Both the position numbers and the translations under genes were made by a program. A stretch of DNA of 64,000 bases from Branchiostoma floridae (taxonomy: Eukaryota; Chordata; Leptocardii; Amphioxiformes; Branchiostomatidae). This document shows positions 52,801 to 63,554 of this stretch, in pieces; within the stretch, counting starts at the first letter, position 1, and the number at the start of each line of letters is the position of its first letter. The notes under the pieces were generated by a model. That model ran no database searches. It saw nothing but the letters and a program-made list of their open reading frames with translations, and was not told the DNA's origin. Location of the stretch: assembly GCF_000003815.2 (NCBI RefSeq), contig NC_049988.1, positions 861,679 to 925,678 of the forward strand, in the 5' to 3' direction.

Positions 52801-55800
52801 AGGCAGTTATTACGGAAAATCTTGCTTTCGTCAATGTCTCAGTAAACACACATGGTATCAAATTCACATTGGTGGCCATATTTTGAGGGGCTAAGAATCT
52901 GATGAAGCCATTTCAGTATTTAAGGAAGTAGACTAAGCCATGTCAGTATTGATCACACCAATATTTTATTGAAAATATAAAAAAATCAACTTCAGTGCAT
53001 ATCCAAGTCGTTAAGTTTCCATACCCCCGTAGTGCCAATTCCCTCCTCCCAAGCAGTGTCCATATCTCCAGTAGTGTCCATACCCCCAGTAGTACCAATG
53101 CCTCCTTGGCCAGTAGTGTCCTTACCCCCTGTAGTGTTGTACCCCCAGTATTGGCCGCATACCCAGTAGTGTCCAGTCCGTACCCCCTGTAGTGTCCGCA
53201 TCCCAGTAGTGTCCGTACCCCCAGTAGTGTCCATACCCCCAGTAGTGTCCGTACCCCCAGTATTGGCCGCATCCCCAGTAGTGTCCAGTCCGTACCCCCT
53301 GTAGTGTCCACATCCCCAGTAGTGTCCGTACCCCCAGTAGTGTCCGTACCCCCAGTAGTGTCTGTAGCCCCAGTATTGGCCGCATCCCCAGTGGTGTCCA
53401 TACCCCCAGTATTGGCCGCATCCCCAGTGGTGTCCGTACCCCCAGTATTGGCCGCATCCCCAGTAGTGTCCAGTCCGTACCCCCTGTAGTGTCCACATCC
53501 CCAGTAGTGTCCGTACCCCCAGTAGTGTCCATACCCCCCGTAGTGTCTGTACCACCAGTATTGGCCGCATCCCCAGTGGTGTCCGTACCCCCAGTATTGG
53601 CCGCATCCCCAGTANNNNNNNNNNNNNNNNNNNNNNNNNNNNNNNNNNNNNNNNNNNNNNNNNNNNNNNNNNNNNNNNNNNNNNNNNNNNNNNNNNNNNN
53701 NNNNNNNNNNNNNNAGGTGAAGATATCCCTTGGCCAGGTGCATATCCAAAATGTGCGTAATTCTAATTAATACCTAATATTTCCATAATTAATAAAGACA
53801 ATTTACATAGTTATTTTGTGGTAGAGACTTCATATTGGAGATATATAGGTTGCTTGAGGACAGGTGAATACAATGAAATACATCTTATGTCAAGACTCAG
53901 GTATATGCAATAATTGGAATACAAGGGACCCAACCCTCCTTGCCTGAAACAAGTTCAACTATCTTATTACCATGTAATTACGTTAATATTGATACTATGA
54001 ATGGAGTTATGTATCAAACTCGTGTACTTATATCATTCTGAAACTGCATTTTGTGATTTATACCAATCAACTTCTAAAATGTCATGTAAACCCGTTTTTT
54101 TTGGGGGGGGGCGAAATCGCTAAAGGGGGGCGAGGTAGGGGGGCGAGATCACTAGCCGGGGAGGGCGAGATCGCTAGTGATTTCGCCCCGGGGGGGCGAG
54201 ATCGCTAGTGATTTCGCCCCCGGGGGGGCGAGATCACGGGGGGGCGAGATCGCTGTCACACCGGATCCCCAGCAGTATCCGTATCCCCAGTATTGGTCGC
54301 ATCCCCAGTTGTGTCCGTACCCCCAGCATTGGCCGCATCCCCAGTAGTGTCCATACCCCTAATAATGTCCATACCCCAAGTAGTGCCCGTACCCCCAGTA
54401 GTGTCTTTACCCTCAGTACTGTAGTGCCCGTCCCCCCTAGTAATGCCCGTACCCCATTGGCGTCGATACCCCCAGCCCGTAGTCTCTATTTCCCAGTAGT
54501 GTCCGTACCCCAAGTATAGTTTGAAATTCTGTACATGTAGTGTCAGTACCAGTGTAGTGTCAGTACCCAGGACTCTGTACCCACTGTAGTGTTTGTACCT
54601 ATTGTAGTGTCGATACCCCCTGTAGTGTCCGTATTCCGTATGGTAGTGTACGTACTCCTGTAGTGTCCGTACCCACTGTAGTGTCTGTATCCCCAGTGGT
54701 GTCCATACAGTGAGTTGGCCATCGGGCCAAATTGAATTTTTTCAGGTCCGACTTTTTTTGGACCGGTCCAAGAAGAAAACCTGTTCGTGTACTGGTGGTA
54801 CAGACTGTGCACCCCTACCAAGTAGTGTCTGGGCTGTAACATATAGTAGTGTCAGTACCACCTGTAATGTCAGTTTTCACCGTACCTTGTGTCAGTTTTC
54901 ACTGTACGTGTCCATACTCCCAGTAGTGTCAAATCTGTACCCGCAGTAGTGTCCGTACGTATTGTCCGTTCCCCCTGTAGTGTCCATACCCCCTGTAGCA
55001 TCCGTACCCCCGGTAGTGACTGTACCTCCCGAAATGTCCATTCATCCTGTACCCCCTCTGTTTTCAGTACCCCTGAGCCAGTAGTGTCCGTTCCCTCAGT
55101 CTGTACCCCAGTAGTGTGGCTGCACAGATGCACCTTGACAGCAATGCGTGGATGCTATACAGCTCACTTGCCATGCACATGTTTGTGGATATCACAGAGA
55201 AGCACTGACTGCCAGAATAGGCACACCTGACAGGTTGATGTCTGTGACAATGTTTGTGAAAGTGACTTGTTGGAGGACTGAGTCAAACCAGTAATGGCAA
55301 CATATATAAACATAATTAAAGTGGATGCATCCACTCTGATATACACTGAAGCTGATTTTTAAAACATTTTCAATAAAGTATTTGTGTGATCAATACTGAC
55401 ATGGCTTTGTTTGATTCCTTACCCCTAAAAACATGGTGATGGACGCCAAATTTATTTTGATACCATGTTTATTTTTTGAGATATTAACGAAAACAAGATT
55501 TTCCGTAATGGCCACCTTATTTGCCTATTCAGCACAGAATATTGGTGTGATCATTACTGAAATGGCTTAATCTGATTCTTTACCCCTCAAAACATGGGGA
55601 TAGACACCAAAATTATTTTGATACCATGTGTGGTTACTGAGATATTGACGAAAGCAAGATTTTCCATAATAACCGCCTTAATTTGCATATTACATGCCTA
55701 TTCAGCACAAAACTAGTCTAGTTGGCAGCTTTTATGAAACAAAGTATGGTGTACAAATGTACTGTAACAACATTTCATTGCACATGCCAGATTAAAGCAG

Positions 55801-58800
55801 TAGTAGATAGAAACTTGTTCCATAAAGAAAAAAAGTTAAGTATTTCCTACCTGTCCTATCACACATCTCTATAGTTATATAGTTGTGTGATGTCTTTAGA
55901 TACTAGTATTGATACTATTAGTTTGTTCAGATTGTATTATAATGTAGCAATAATTATTACATATTCAGAAAATAAATGTATGCAAACTAAGTGATACATG
56001 TCCATTTTGTCAAACCATATTGTCCAGGGGTTATGAAAAATGTTTGTGACATAAATACCTTTCTCACAATGTTCAGCTGAACAAGGAGGCAGCAGTATGC
56101 CAACACCCATCTGTTCTTACACTCGCCTGCTTTATTGTCCATTTGGATATACAGAACCGGTGGCAAACGTCCATCTCTCTCCTGAATAAAACACATGCAT
56201 AGAGGTAATTAGAAATAAGGAAACAACACAAAGTACATTTTGTATTGTGATCAATATTTTGGGATCTGCATTGCTTAGCTTTCTATGTGGTAATTCTAAT
56301 TACAGTAACACGTGTGCATGTACACTGTATAGTTTAATAGCTTCGTTAGGAAACGATCAATCATATACATGTAAATGTACATTTACTGAAACTGATTGGT
56401 TGGTTATTTTGGTAATTTCCTACTTGAAACAATTAATACAACAAACAAAAGTTACCTCAGCTGCCTCGACAAGTATGTCTGTTAGGAAGTTTAGGGTGAG
56501 GTTGGTATCGTGTGCATACTCCATATGATCCACCCGGGCAAAGGCCTTGTTCTCTCCGTGTGATATTGCACCAGTTACCTGTGTGTGGAGTCTCCACAAT
56601 CGGTGGTCACCCTAAAATGGCAAAGAACATTGTCATTGTACATGTCAAACAAAGCAGAAGAAGCAGTTGTCAACTTTCAATAAAACCAATAGAGAATCGG
56701 CCTTCATTCTATGGAAGCCAGAGTGTGATAATTAATCTCTATGTGATAACTCACCCATCCAGAACACCAGACTCAAATACCAACACAGCCCAGGTATAGG
56801 TATGACATACATTGTACATGTAAGGGTGGGTACCGGTGCAGACAATTCAGGTACAGGTGCCTGTACAGTCAAGGTTCAGAGGACCTGAAAGCTAAAGCTT
56901 AAGTTGCCCATACATCAGAACAAGGGGGTCAACCCCTCCAATCAGACGATTCATTGGGCCCAGCACCCATCTCTGCTTCTAAGCCCTGGTCACACATATG
57001 TCCAAGCACACTAGTCCACTGGTAGTGTAGTGTGTTTAGCTTCCATACTCTTCCTGTCAGCAGAGAAAGGAGTATGTACCATTTATACATGTCTTTTGCT
57101 ACAGTATCCAGTCTTTCTTAGTGGTCTCCCATCCACTTCGTACTGCAACTGCTTAACTTCTGAGGTTAAGGGATCAGGTTTTTCAATGTGATTTTAACCT
57201 CCTTGATTTGATGAACCTGAACCTAATTGTCTATGAAAACCTGTGAATAGATACTCAAAACAATGGTCAATTTTGTTTATTTTGTGGAGTATCCGACGTC
57301 CACTGGCATTTTAAAATCCTATCGTCATGCAAACAACACTAACTACATAACTGTAGACACTGGATGACACTGGTATCAAAGTCTCCTCTACTTCACTCCC
57401 TTTAAATGTGGACCAGTAAGCCCCAAAAGTGAACGCTAGCCAATATCATCTGTTTATTTTCTAATCAGTTCAAAATCCAGTCCACTGATTTATTTCAGGT
57501 CCAGTTACTCTGGATCGGTCCAACAAGGAAAACCGGTTTTGTATTGTCAGGAGGCGCGAGACTGATGTGGGTTTTTAACTCTTTTTAACCCATGGAAATG
57601 CTACATCTGACACAGGGCCGGACCTCTCTCTGTCCCTGGCTATCCCTGTGATTGAAGCTCTGGTCTCTATCTCAGGTCTATCTAGGTCACTATAGTGGGC
57701 CAGAATAAGTCTGTATCAGTGACCCCGTCACACAACCCCATCACATGGTACACCATAGACCCCTACATACAAATGTACATGTGATACCTCTTATCCATAC
57801 ATGATTTAATCATTATCACAGTGAATGTTGAAGCAATGTTTCATAGTGGTGTTATAGTGATCTTACCTTGGTTGCCTGCGCAAAATGTGGTAGCAATGTT
57901 TTGTCCTGCAACATGAAGTAAAATCTATTTTGAAAAATATTCAACATAATTCATAATATTTATCTTCATATAGTTAAGCTTAGCCAGCGAAACTCTTCAC
58001 TGCAAACTGCCTTTTTAGGCAAAATACCTTTCCTGGTATTAGAGAACCTTACATGTACTAGTAGCCAATTTTGATACTGGCAAACCATCGCTGTTTTCGC
58101 CATTTTGATGGTTTCAAAGTGACAGAAGACAAGGTGCTATTGCTATTACCAATATATGTGACATGACAAAATTTTAGATGACCAATAACTGAAATATTAC
58201 CCCTTACCTGATCCATACCATCAATAATGATGGACATATATTGACTTGGGCTGCGCTTGGCCTTTCTGGAATGCTTATAATACTTCATCCTTTGAAGCCT
58301 GCAAATGAAAAGTTATAGAAACATGATAAATATTATGTATATTGAACTTTATGGTGCAGTATCATAAGATTTGACACTGAGCATAATTTGAGATTATCTT
58401 GCAGTGATTGTGGTTAAATTCATGCAAAGAATTCTGCATAACTGATAACTGTCAGTAACTTTTTTTTTCAAGATGAGGAAAGTAGCAAAAGGAATCTTTT
58501 TAAGAAAATTTAGTTTCTGGAAGTCACAGAGTTTGGGCCTGAAAATATCACAAAACTAAGGCCACTCCAATTTAATAAATTGATTCTGACCAAATTGCCG
58601 GCTCCTACATTTTGTGTTTTAAATAAAAGAATAAAAAATAAATTCACCACACCTCTCATAATCAACTTTTCACCACTAAATTACTAAAACGAGCACCAAC
58701 ATATTTCCTGTATTACATTAGCCTTATCAAAAGTGCTTTTAAATGCTCTTTGCAATGTGGGCTTATTCATCATTGAAAAAAAAAATCAATATATAACTGT

Positions 58801-61800
58801 ACTTTGGATAATTTTTAACAAACAGTTGCAAAATGATCATGAACAAACAGGTTCAGCTCCTGTGTAGTGGTAGTATTTGTCTTATTTTTGACCTGCTGCT
58901 CTGTGGACTTCTCATATATTTTCTGGAAAAATTTGAGAACAAGCAAATTGTTTTAAAGTAAATGCCGAAAGATCATTGAGTGCAATTTATTATTTTAGAC
59001 TACATAGTTGCATGGAAAATATGGAACAAATTCCTCCATTAAATTACATGCATGCACACATATATAACATTAATTGCATGTATAAATGTCACTCACTTCT
59101 GTAGCAAAAGGTGAGCAGATCTTGCTTTACAGAGTTCTTCCCTAGCGCTCTTGGTTCCGGACTGCAGCATAGCCTTCTTCAGATTGTCACAAACAGTGCA
59201 CTTGGCAAATCTGCTGAACTGTGTAACAAAATGACACACTCTGATGTTGACATTTATCATTACTGTTAACTCTATGACATTGCGATAAAATCTCCTGTAA
59301 GAAAAAAAAAATAGAAAAAACTTACACTGTCTAGATTCAATGGCATGATTGTCATATCATGAACAGATTGCATGTACAAAATGTAGTATACTAGCATACA
59401 TGTTCATATATAGTAGGCAATCTTCCACATTTTTCTGACCATCATAGCATTTTACCACATCCTCCCTGTTTTTAAATACATGTACATTGAAATGGCTTCA
59501 AATGGAATTCTGTTGTATGTTTTACTTCCTTCTTGACCACATCTTAAATAAAAAAAGGAATGTTTCGCATTGATCTTATTAAATTCTACAGCAATATTCA
59601 CAATGCACCCGGTGACTTAGTTGTATGAGAAACTAAATACGCACACTTTCCATTTCTGCTAAGTTGTCGAACTTTCTGATGAATGCAGGAACGCATTAGA
59701 ACAAGCTCAAACTCATGAGTTTGAACAGGGAGGTCTTTTGCCACTCTCTTTTTGGTCATTTTTGATCCCACATAAAACATCGAAGATCTCTGACTACAAC
59801 AGTCAATTTGTGAATCTCTTATGTTCTAGATATACGGCTGGCTTATTTCTGTTAGGTTACCAGAAATAAGGGGACTTAAGCTTGATGGCCTCTTACTTTT
59901 GTATTGTTCACCAATGCTTCAAATGTGAGAAAATAATGCACATATGTATAATGATGAAAATAGTTATAAATGTCAATTGGAATGGAGAATTTGAAATGCA
60001 GAATACTTTGTGTTTTCGTACCAAAATTTTACACTATATACCGGTACCTTTAAGCTGTATCATCATTATCTTCCTCTGTGAGGCAAATACTAGGCCGTCA
60101 GAAATGCCCAAACTAATATGTACACATACCCTGGGAATTTTGATGCGTGAGCATTTGGTCCGCCACTCGTTCAGAAACTGTGATCTTTTGAGTGGTTTTA
60201 CCACATCATCCCTGTTTTCTTCTTCATAGAACTTATATACATCATTGACTGTCCAGGATGCTGGGAGGAGAATATTGTCTGAGTCTGGCATTTTATCTCC
60301 ACTTCTCGCCGCCAACTCCTCCAACCAGGCCTGGGCGCGAACACTTCTCTCACCGGGATAAATGTTGTTCTTACGCCCATGTTCTGCATTTTGACGGGTT
60401 CCATGTTTGTGTGCATTAAGATAGTTGTAATACCTGCAACCAAGGATAAAAATGCCATACGTAAGATAAGATGTCTAAGTTGTACATAAGACGAAATGAT
60501 TACTTTCATATAGTCAATTTCCTAGCAACCTTTTTTCCAGATGGTGGGCTTAATTTGGAGGTTCTTGCGCCAATAAATGAGAAAATGACCTCAAGTAGAG
60601 CAAGGTGGCGCTACAGTTCTAGGAAGTTTGCAAACTTTGAGCCATAAATATTGTTTGAATTCATGAAAAACAATAAACCCAGTAGTGGACGAGTGAGTAG
60701 TTTAATTTGTACGCCTTGAGCGTTAGAGAAGTCTTTCTTGACGATTTTACCAAACCGTATAAATGTGCAGTTATTTGTCATGGAAGTTATGGGTGCTGAA
60801 AACATGTGTAACTTATTGCTCGTGACCTATTCATCAGCATTTTCTCTATAGTGGCCACCAGTCCCTTTAGTGGTCGCTATAGGCAGGTTTGACTGTATGT
60901 ACAAGTGATATTAGTAAGTTTAGGGTAACAGTAACATGAAGGAAGGGAATCCTGAAGAGCATCAATGGTGCCTTGTCTACCAAACTTAGGTAGTGCCTGA
61001 TCTGCTTCTGACTCAGTACCCCTTGTGGCCCTGACCCAGTGACCCTGTGTGGCCCACTCAAGCTAGTCCACATGTGGTGTGTCTTTATTAACTCACATAC
61101 ATTTTCAGCCCTGAGCAATTATTAGAAAGCTGTACATTGTATGTGACATTGTGATATTATTCAAACTAATCTTAAGTGTTTGATATGATGATTCAGATGT
61201 GGTTTGAACCCTCAAAATCAAAGTGAACCTGGCCTCTACATACCAGGTTATACACAGGCTTTGTATCATCATATTACATGAATAAATGTATGATTTTAGA
61301 ATGTTACATTAAGTGTGAAGTTTCCAAACTGGCAAAATGATGATGTCCGGGTACCTAAAAAACCAAATCTGTGGTAAGAGTTTTTATGTCATAACTGTGA
61401 CGCGAAAACGTTCGATACGGGTGTTCCGGACTGGGCCATAACTTCCGTATCGCACAGGTTCGAAAGGCGTATCACACGGGCTGCGTTAGAATAAATAGAA
61501 CTGTTTCAAGCGGGCCGTGTGCGGCGCCATCGAAAATTTGAATACCTGATTCGGACATTGTAACATTATTGATGCAACACTTTTTGTTCGAGGACACCAA
61601 ATTTGTTCAACTTCTGGTGCATTTCCCATCAAAACAGGGGTTTTCTCATGTGGGTATGACATAAATAAAATACAACACATTGTATTCCGCATCACCTTCG
61701 GTCCCAGCCCTCCCGCGGGTCGGATCACCCTCCGGCCTTCGGCCGTCTGCGGTCAGGCTTGTACCTCGGGCGATACGGAATACACCGTGTTGTATTCTAT

Positions 61801-63384
61801 ATTTATCATTTAGGATATCAATGATGGACGGCCACTCTCACGAGTTGAAATGTAATGTTAAGTCAAGTTAAAGTTATAGTTCAGTATTTTGTGTCATGGT
61901 AATAAATAATGCCCTACCTACAGTCCAGTGCATATTATATACTAAAAAAAAATATACTAACGTTCCGTGACTTATGCCGTGAAGACTTTGCCAAGCTTTG
62001 GGACAAACAGATTTTCCACAAAGGTTGAGTTGTGGGTGGGCTGCTGATGTGTCTCCCAACCGGAAGCTTGTAAGCATGTAGTTCCTTCCTTCTTTCTGAG
62101 TCTTGTCAGTCCAGTAGGATTTGCGACAAGACTCAGCTTCACTGTAGTTGAACTTCTTCAAACAGTTGTTCTTACAACAGTCCTCTGTCAGGATGGAGGC
62201 GATAGATGCTTCAGATATTCTGTCTTTTGCGATCTTTCCTGTATATGATAAAATCATCATGAATGATTGTACCTTACATTCACTGGCAGGGGAAAGCATG
62301 CAATTCAAGTAAAAATGTTTACTAAATTTAATAGATATGGTAAAACCCCCAATTTCCATATTCTTGATTCAACATGAACAATATATTAAATAAGCAGGCT
62401 AACTATCATGGTTAACAGTGTTTCCGATATACATACATGTAATACTTGTTTAAAAGTCTTGGTAGTAGTAAAACGTATTGCAGCTTTTGAATACAACTTA
62501 AAGGGTCTTCTAGATCTGATACTCATGTGAAAATTGAAATTAGCATGTAATATAATGGACCAGGTATACAATGTACAAGTATAAATGTATACGCTTTAAT
62601 ACCAGTTGTGAATTACATGGAGATCATGATAATATTACACATGTACATAATTTGGTATGCAAATGAACGTTAAAGGTTGCATACCCAGAGGACGCTCCCT
62701 TGTTGTTTCTTCAGAATTCGATGCATCATCTAGATCTGAATCACTCATGAAGACATGGAACAAGTCCTCTGAAGAAAGATATATCAAAAGTAACTTGTAT
62801 TATTTGCATGTCTTTGTAAAGAGAAAAGCAAAAGTAACTTAAAGATTAAACTCAAAGAAGAACTATTCTTCCAATGGTGATGCAGAAGACAGATACCATG
62901 ACTTTTTTATTTTACCGAGGAAATCCCCGTATATTTTATCTACAAGCATATTGACTCTCTGAAGGGCAACTTCCTGCATTTTGACCAATTGGCAAAGTTT
63001 GCTGGTAGACTATTCTACAACTTACGACAATTGGGAGGCCAGACTACGATTTACGGGAAATTTTAAGGCTCATTTACGCTTAACATGAAATTTTTAGGCA
63101 CGATTATGCCTTAAGTCAAATTCACTGGCTACACTTCCCTATCCTCACTACCAATTACATGAAATGAAATAGCTTCCCTGCGAATAATGGGAAATTTAAA
63201 AAGGCCTGCTTACGTCGTACAGAAAAGCGCATACATCCTTCTACAAGCTATTGTACGTCATTTCCATCTGTCAAAAGCTAAGGAATGTTTAGTACCTTCG
63301 TCTGAAGCACAGGTCCCGTCGTTCTGGTCTTCACTGTCATCCTCATACAGGAAATGTGAAAACATGTCTTCAGTGTCATGATGG
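49347..63384 (-). CDS. DUF7869-like transposase-derived protein with RG-rich tail (13 intact exons, 5' end may be incomplete)
   Basis: Minus-strand exons: 63384-63296, 62768-62685, 62238-61962, 60433-60130, 59218-59097, 58298-58208, 57905-57867, 56611-56456, 56181-56059, 52230-52168, 50923-50639, 50377-50060, 49853-49347. All 12 junctions are in phase and the ~818 codons are open. N-terminus acidic. Exon 3 has a CC...C...C Cys-rich module ending NLCGKSVCPKAWQSLHGIS. Exon 5 has FAKCTVCDNLKKAM. The core shows IIIDGMDQ (~315-322), YIQMDNKAGECKNRW (~398-412) and VGHTHEDIDQMFS (~436-448), the acidic signatures of this RNase H-fold-like family widespread in animals, plants and oomycetes. D318, D402 and E441/D442 are candidate catalytic residues (inference). 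The tail carries basic RG repeats. No terminal inverted repeats were found around it, so it is either domesticated or a recently active intron-bearing element. Confidence 0.8.
50950..51180. repeat. ~110-bp tandem duplication in an intron
   Basis: Two near-identical copies of a segment starting TACTATCATCTGCATA and containing GATACTAGTAACAAAAACAC and GAGAATACTAGATTTAGAA, in the intron after the GHTHEDID exon. It explains the mirror open frames on both strands. Confidence 0.85.
51425..52157. repeat. Repeat element with internal ~130-bp degenerate units and a terminal palindrome
   Basis: Several diverged units share ACCAAATTTCAGGTCATTAG and CCAAATAACTAATTTTT words. The right end is a 33-nt near-perfect palindrome at 52125-52157 (ATATTGCAGATCCATA and TATGGATTTGCAATAT); the left end has TATATTGCAATCCATAC. 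A 3' hairpin is reminiscent of Helitron-type elements, but no CTRR end is identified. Confidence 0.5.
52168..52230 (-). CDS. 63-nt exon with the third acidic motif (GHTHEDID)
   Basis: VKVSYLMVGHTHEDIDQMFS followed by R, with a TTTTTTCAG acceptor and GTATGT donor. It is separated from the previous exon by a 3.8-kb intron containing a foldback element, and its donor side lies next to a palindrome at 52125-52157. Confidence 0.82.
53020..53614. repeat. 18-bp minisatellite, left block
   Basis: Dozens of 18-bp units. Because 18 is a multiple of three, every unit encodes six residues (VVSVPP on one strand, YGHYWG on the other) and long open frames arise on both strands; they are not genes. The right block runs from about 54263 to 55110 and is more degenerate. 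Confidence 0.92.
53615..53714. other. Assembly gap (100 N)
   Basis: Placeholder gap of unknown size inside the 18-bp minisatellite, probably an unresolved longer array. Confidence 0.99.
54095..54255 (+). repeat. G-rich short tandem block with internal palindromes
   Basis: Units of GGGGGGCGAGATCGCTAGTG and ATTTCGCCCC. The core GCGAGATCGCTAGTGATTTCGC is a near-palindrome. Multiple runs of five or more Gs could form quadruplexes. A related segment is at 38441-38497 on the other strand. Confidence 0.75.
56059..56181 (-). CDS. Exon with the second acidic motif (YIQMDN)
   Basis: Encodes LPPVLYIQMDNKAGECKNRW then VLAYCCLLVQL. Strand, acidic residue, N-K, and a following helix with a C-x-L-L-V pattern are the most conserved block of this family. 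Confidence 0.82.
56823..57548 (+). repeat. GGTACCGGTAC dispersed repeat, most complete copy
   Basis: Starts GGGTGGGTACCGGTGCAGAC and ends GAAAACCGGTTTTGTATTG. It serves as the reference for the copy split by the DIRS element and for the copies in AKAP9 introns. It lies in an intron of the transposase-derived gene. Confidence 0.75.
57867..57905 (-). CDS. 39-nt microexon of the transposase-derived gene
   Basis: DKTLLPHFAQATK, with a clear TTGCAG acceptor and GTAAGA donor, phase 0 at both ends. It links DGMDQ to GDHRLWRLHTQVTG in the next exon. Confidence 0.75.
58208..58298 (-). CDS. Exon with the first acidic motif (DGMDQ)
   Basis: Encodes MKYYKHSRKAKRSPSQYMSI then IIDGMDQ, ending exactly at GTAAGG. 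The basic stretch before the IIIDGMDQ strand fits the start of the RNase H-like fold. Confidence 0.8.
61664..61795. repeat. GC-rich symmetric dispersed repeat, copy 2
   Basis: AATACAACACATTGTATTCC at the left and GGAATACACCGTGTTGTATT at the right are inverted partners; the centre has CCCTCCCGCGGG and CGGCCTTCGGCCGTC. Matches 30010-30125. Confidence 0.75.
61962..62238 (-). CDS. Cys-rich exon of the transposase-derived gene
   Basis: Encodes DCCKNNCLKKF, ESCRKSYWTDK and LNLCGKSVCPKAWQSLHGIS. A Cys-rich putative zinc module before a G-x-x-V-C-x-x-A-(F/W)-x-x-x-H-G-(I/V)-S motif is the usual N-terminal half of this family. It joins in phase 2 to 60433. Confidence 0.8.
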
Positions 63385-63554
63385 CTTGAACAACCTTGTG
63401 GGAAGAAAAGGAATTGAATTAAAAATTTGTAGCAAATTTTCATGAGAGTAGGTTGAAAATAATCCAATCTTAGGAATTTTGATAAAGGAATAAATAAAAT
63501 CATATTGTGTGACATACATGTTCATACTTCATGTAATAGTAATGTAATCAACAT

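Larger units (their letters stand above)
52447..55716. mobile_element. Foldback-like element: inverted 172-bp-repeat arms around an 18-bp minisatellite
   Basis: The left arm (52447-~53008) has three direct units starting ATGCAAATTAAGGCGG at 52447, 52619 and 52791, then GCCATGTCAGTATTGATCAC and AACTTCAGTG. The right arm (~55334-55716) has the same blocks in reverse complement and reverse order, ending with CCGCCTTAATTTGCAT. The arms therefore form a large inverted repeat. Between them lies an 18-bp minisatellite (GTAGTGTCCGTACCCCCA, variant GTATTGGCCGCATCCCCA), itself broken by a gap and by a G-rich segment. Long inverted arms made of tandem repeats are the hallmark of foldback elements. No transposase is visible inside. 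Confidence 0.72.

Noticed and set aside
52943-53749. Long Gly/Tyr/Trp-rich (minus) and Val/Pro-rich (plus) open frames
   Set aside because: 18-bp minisatellite units keep all frames open on both strands; there are no splice signals or start context, and a gap is included.
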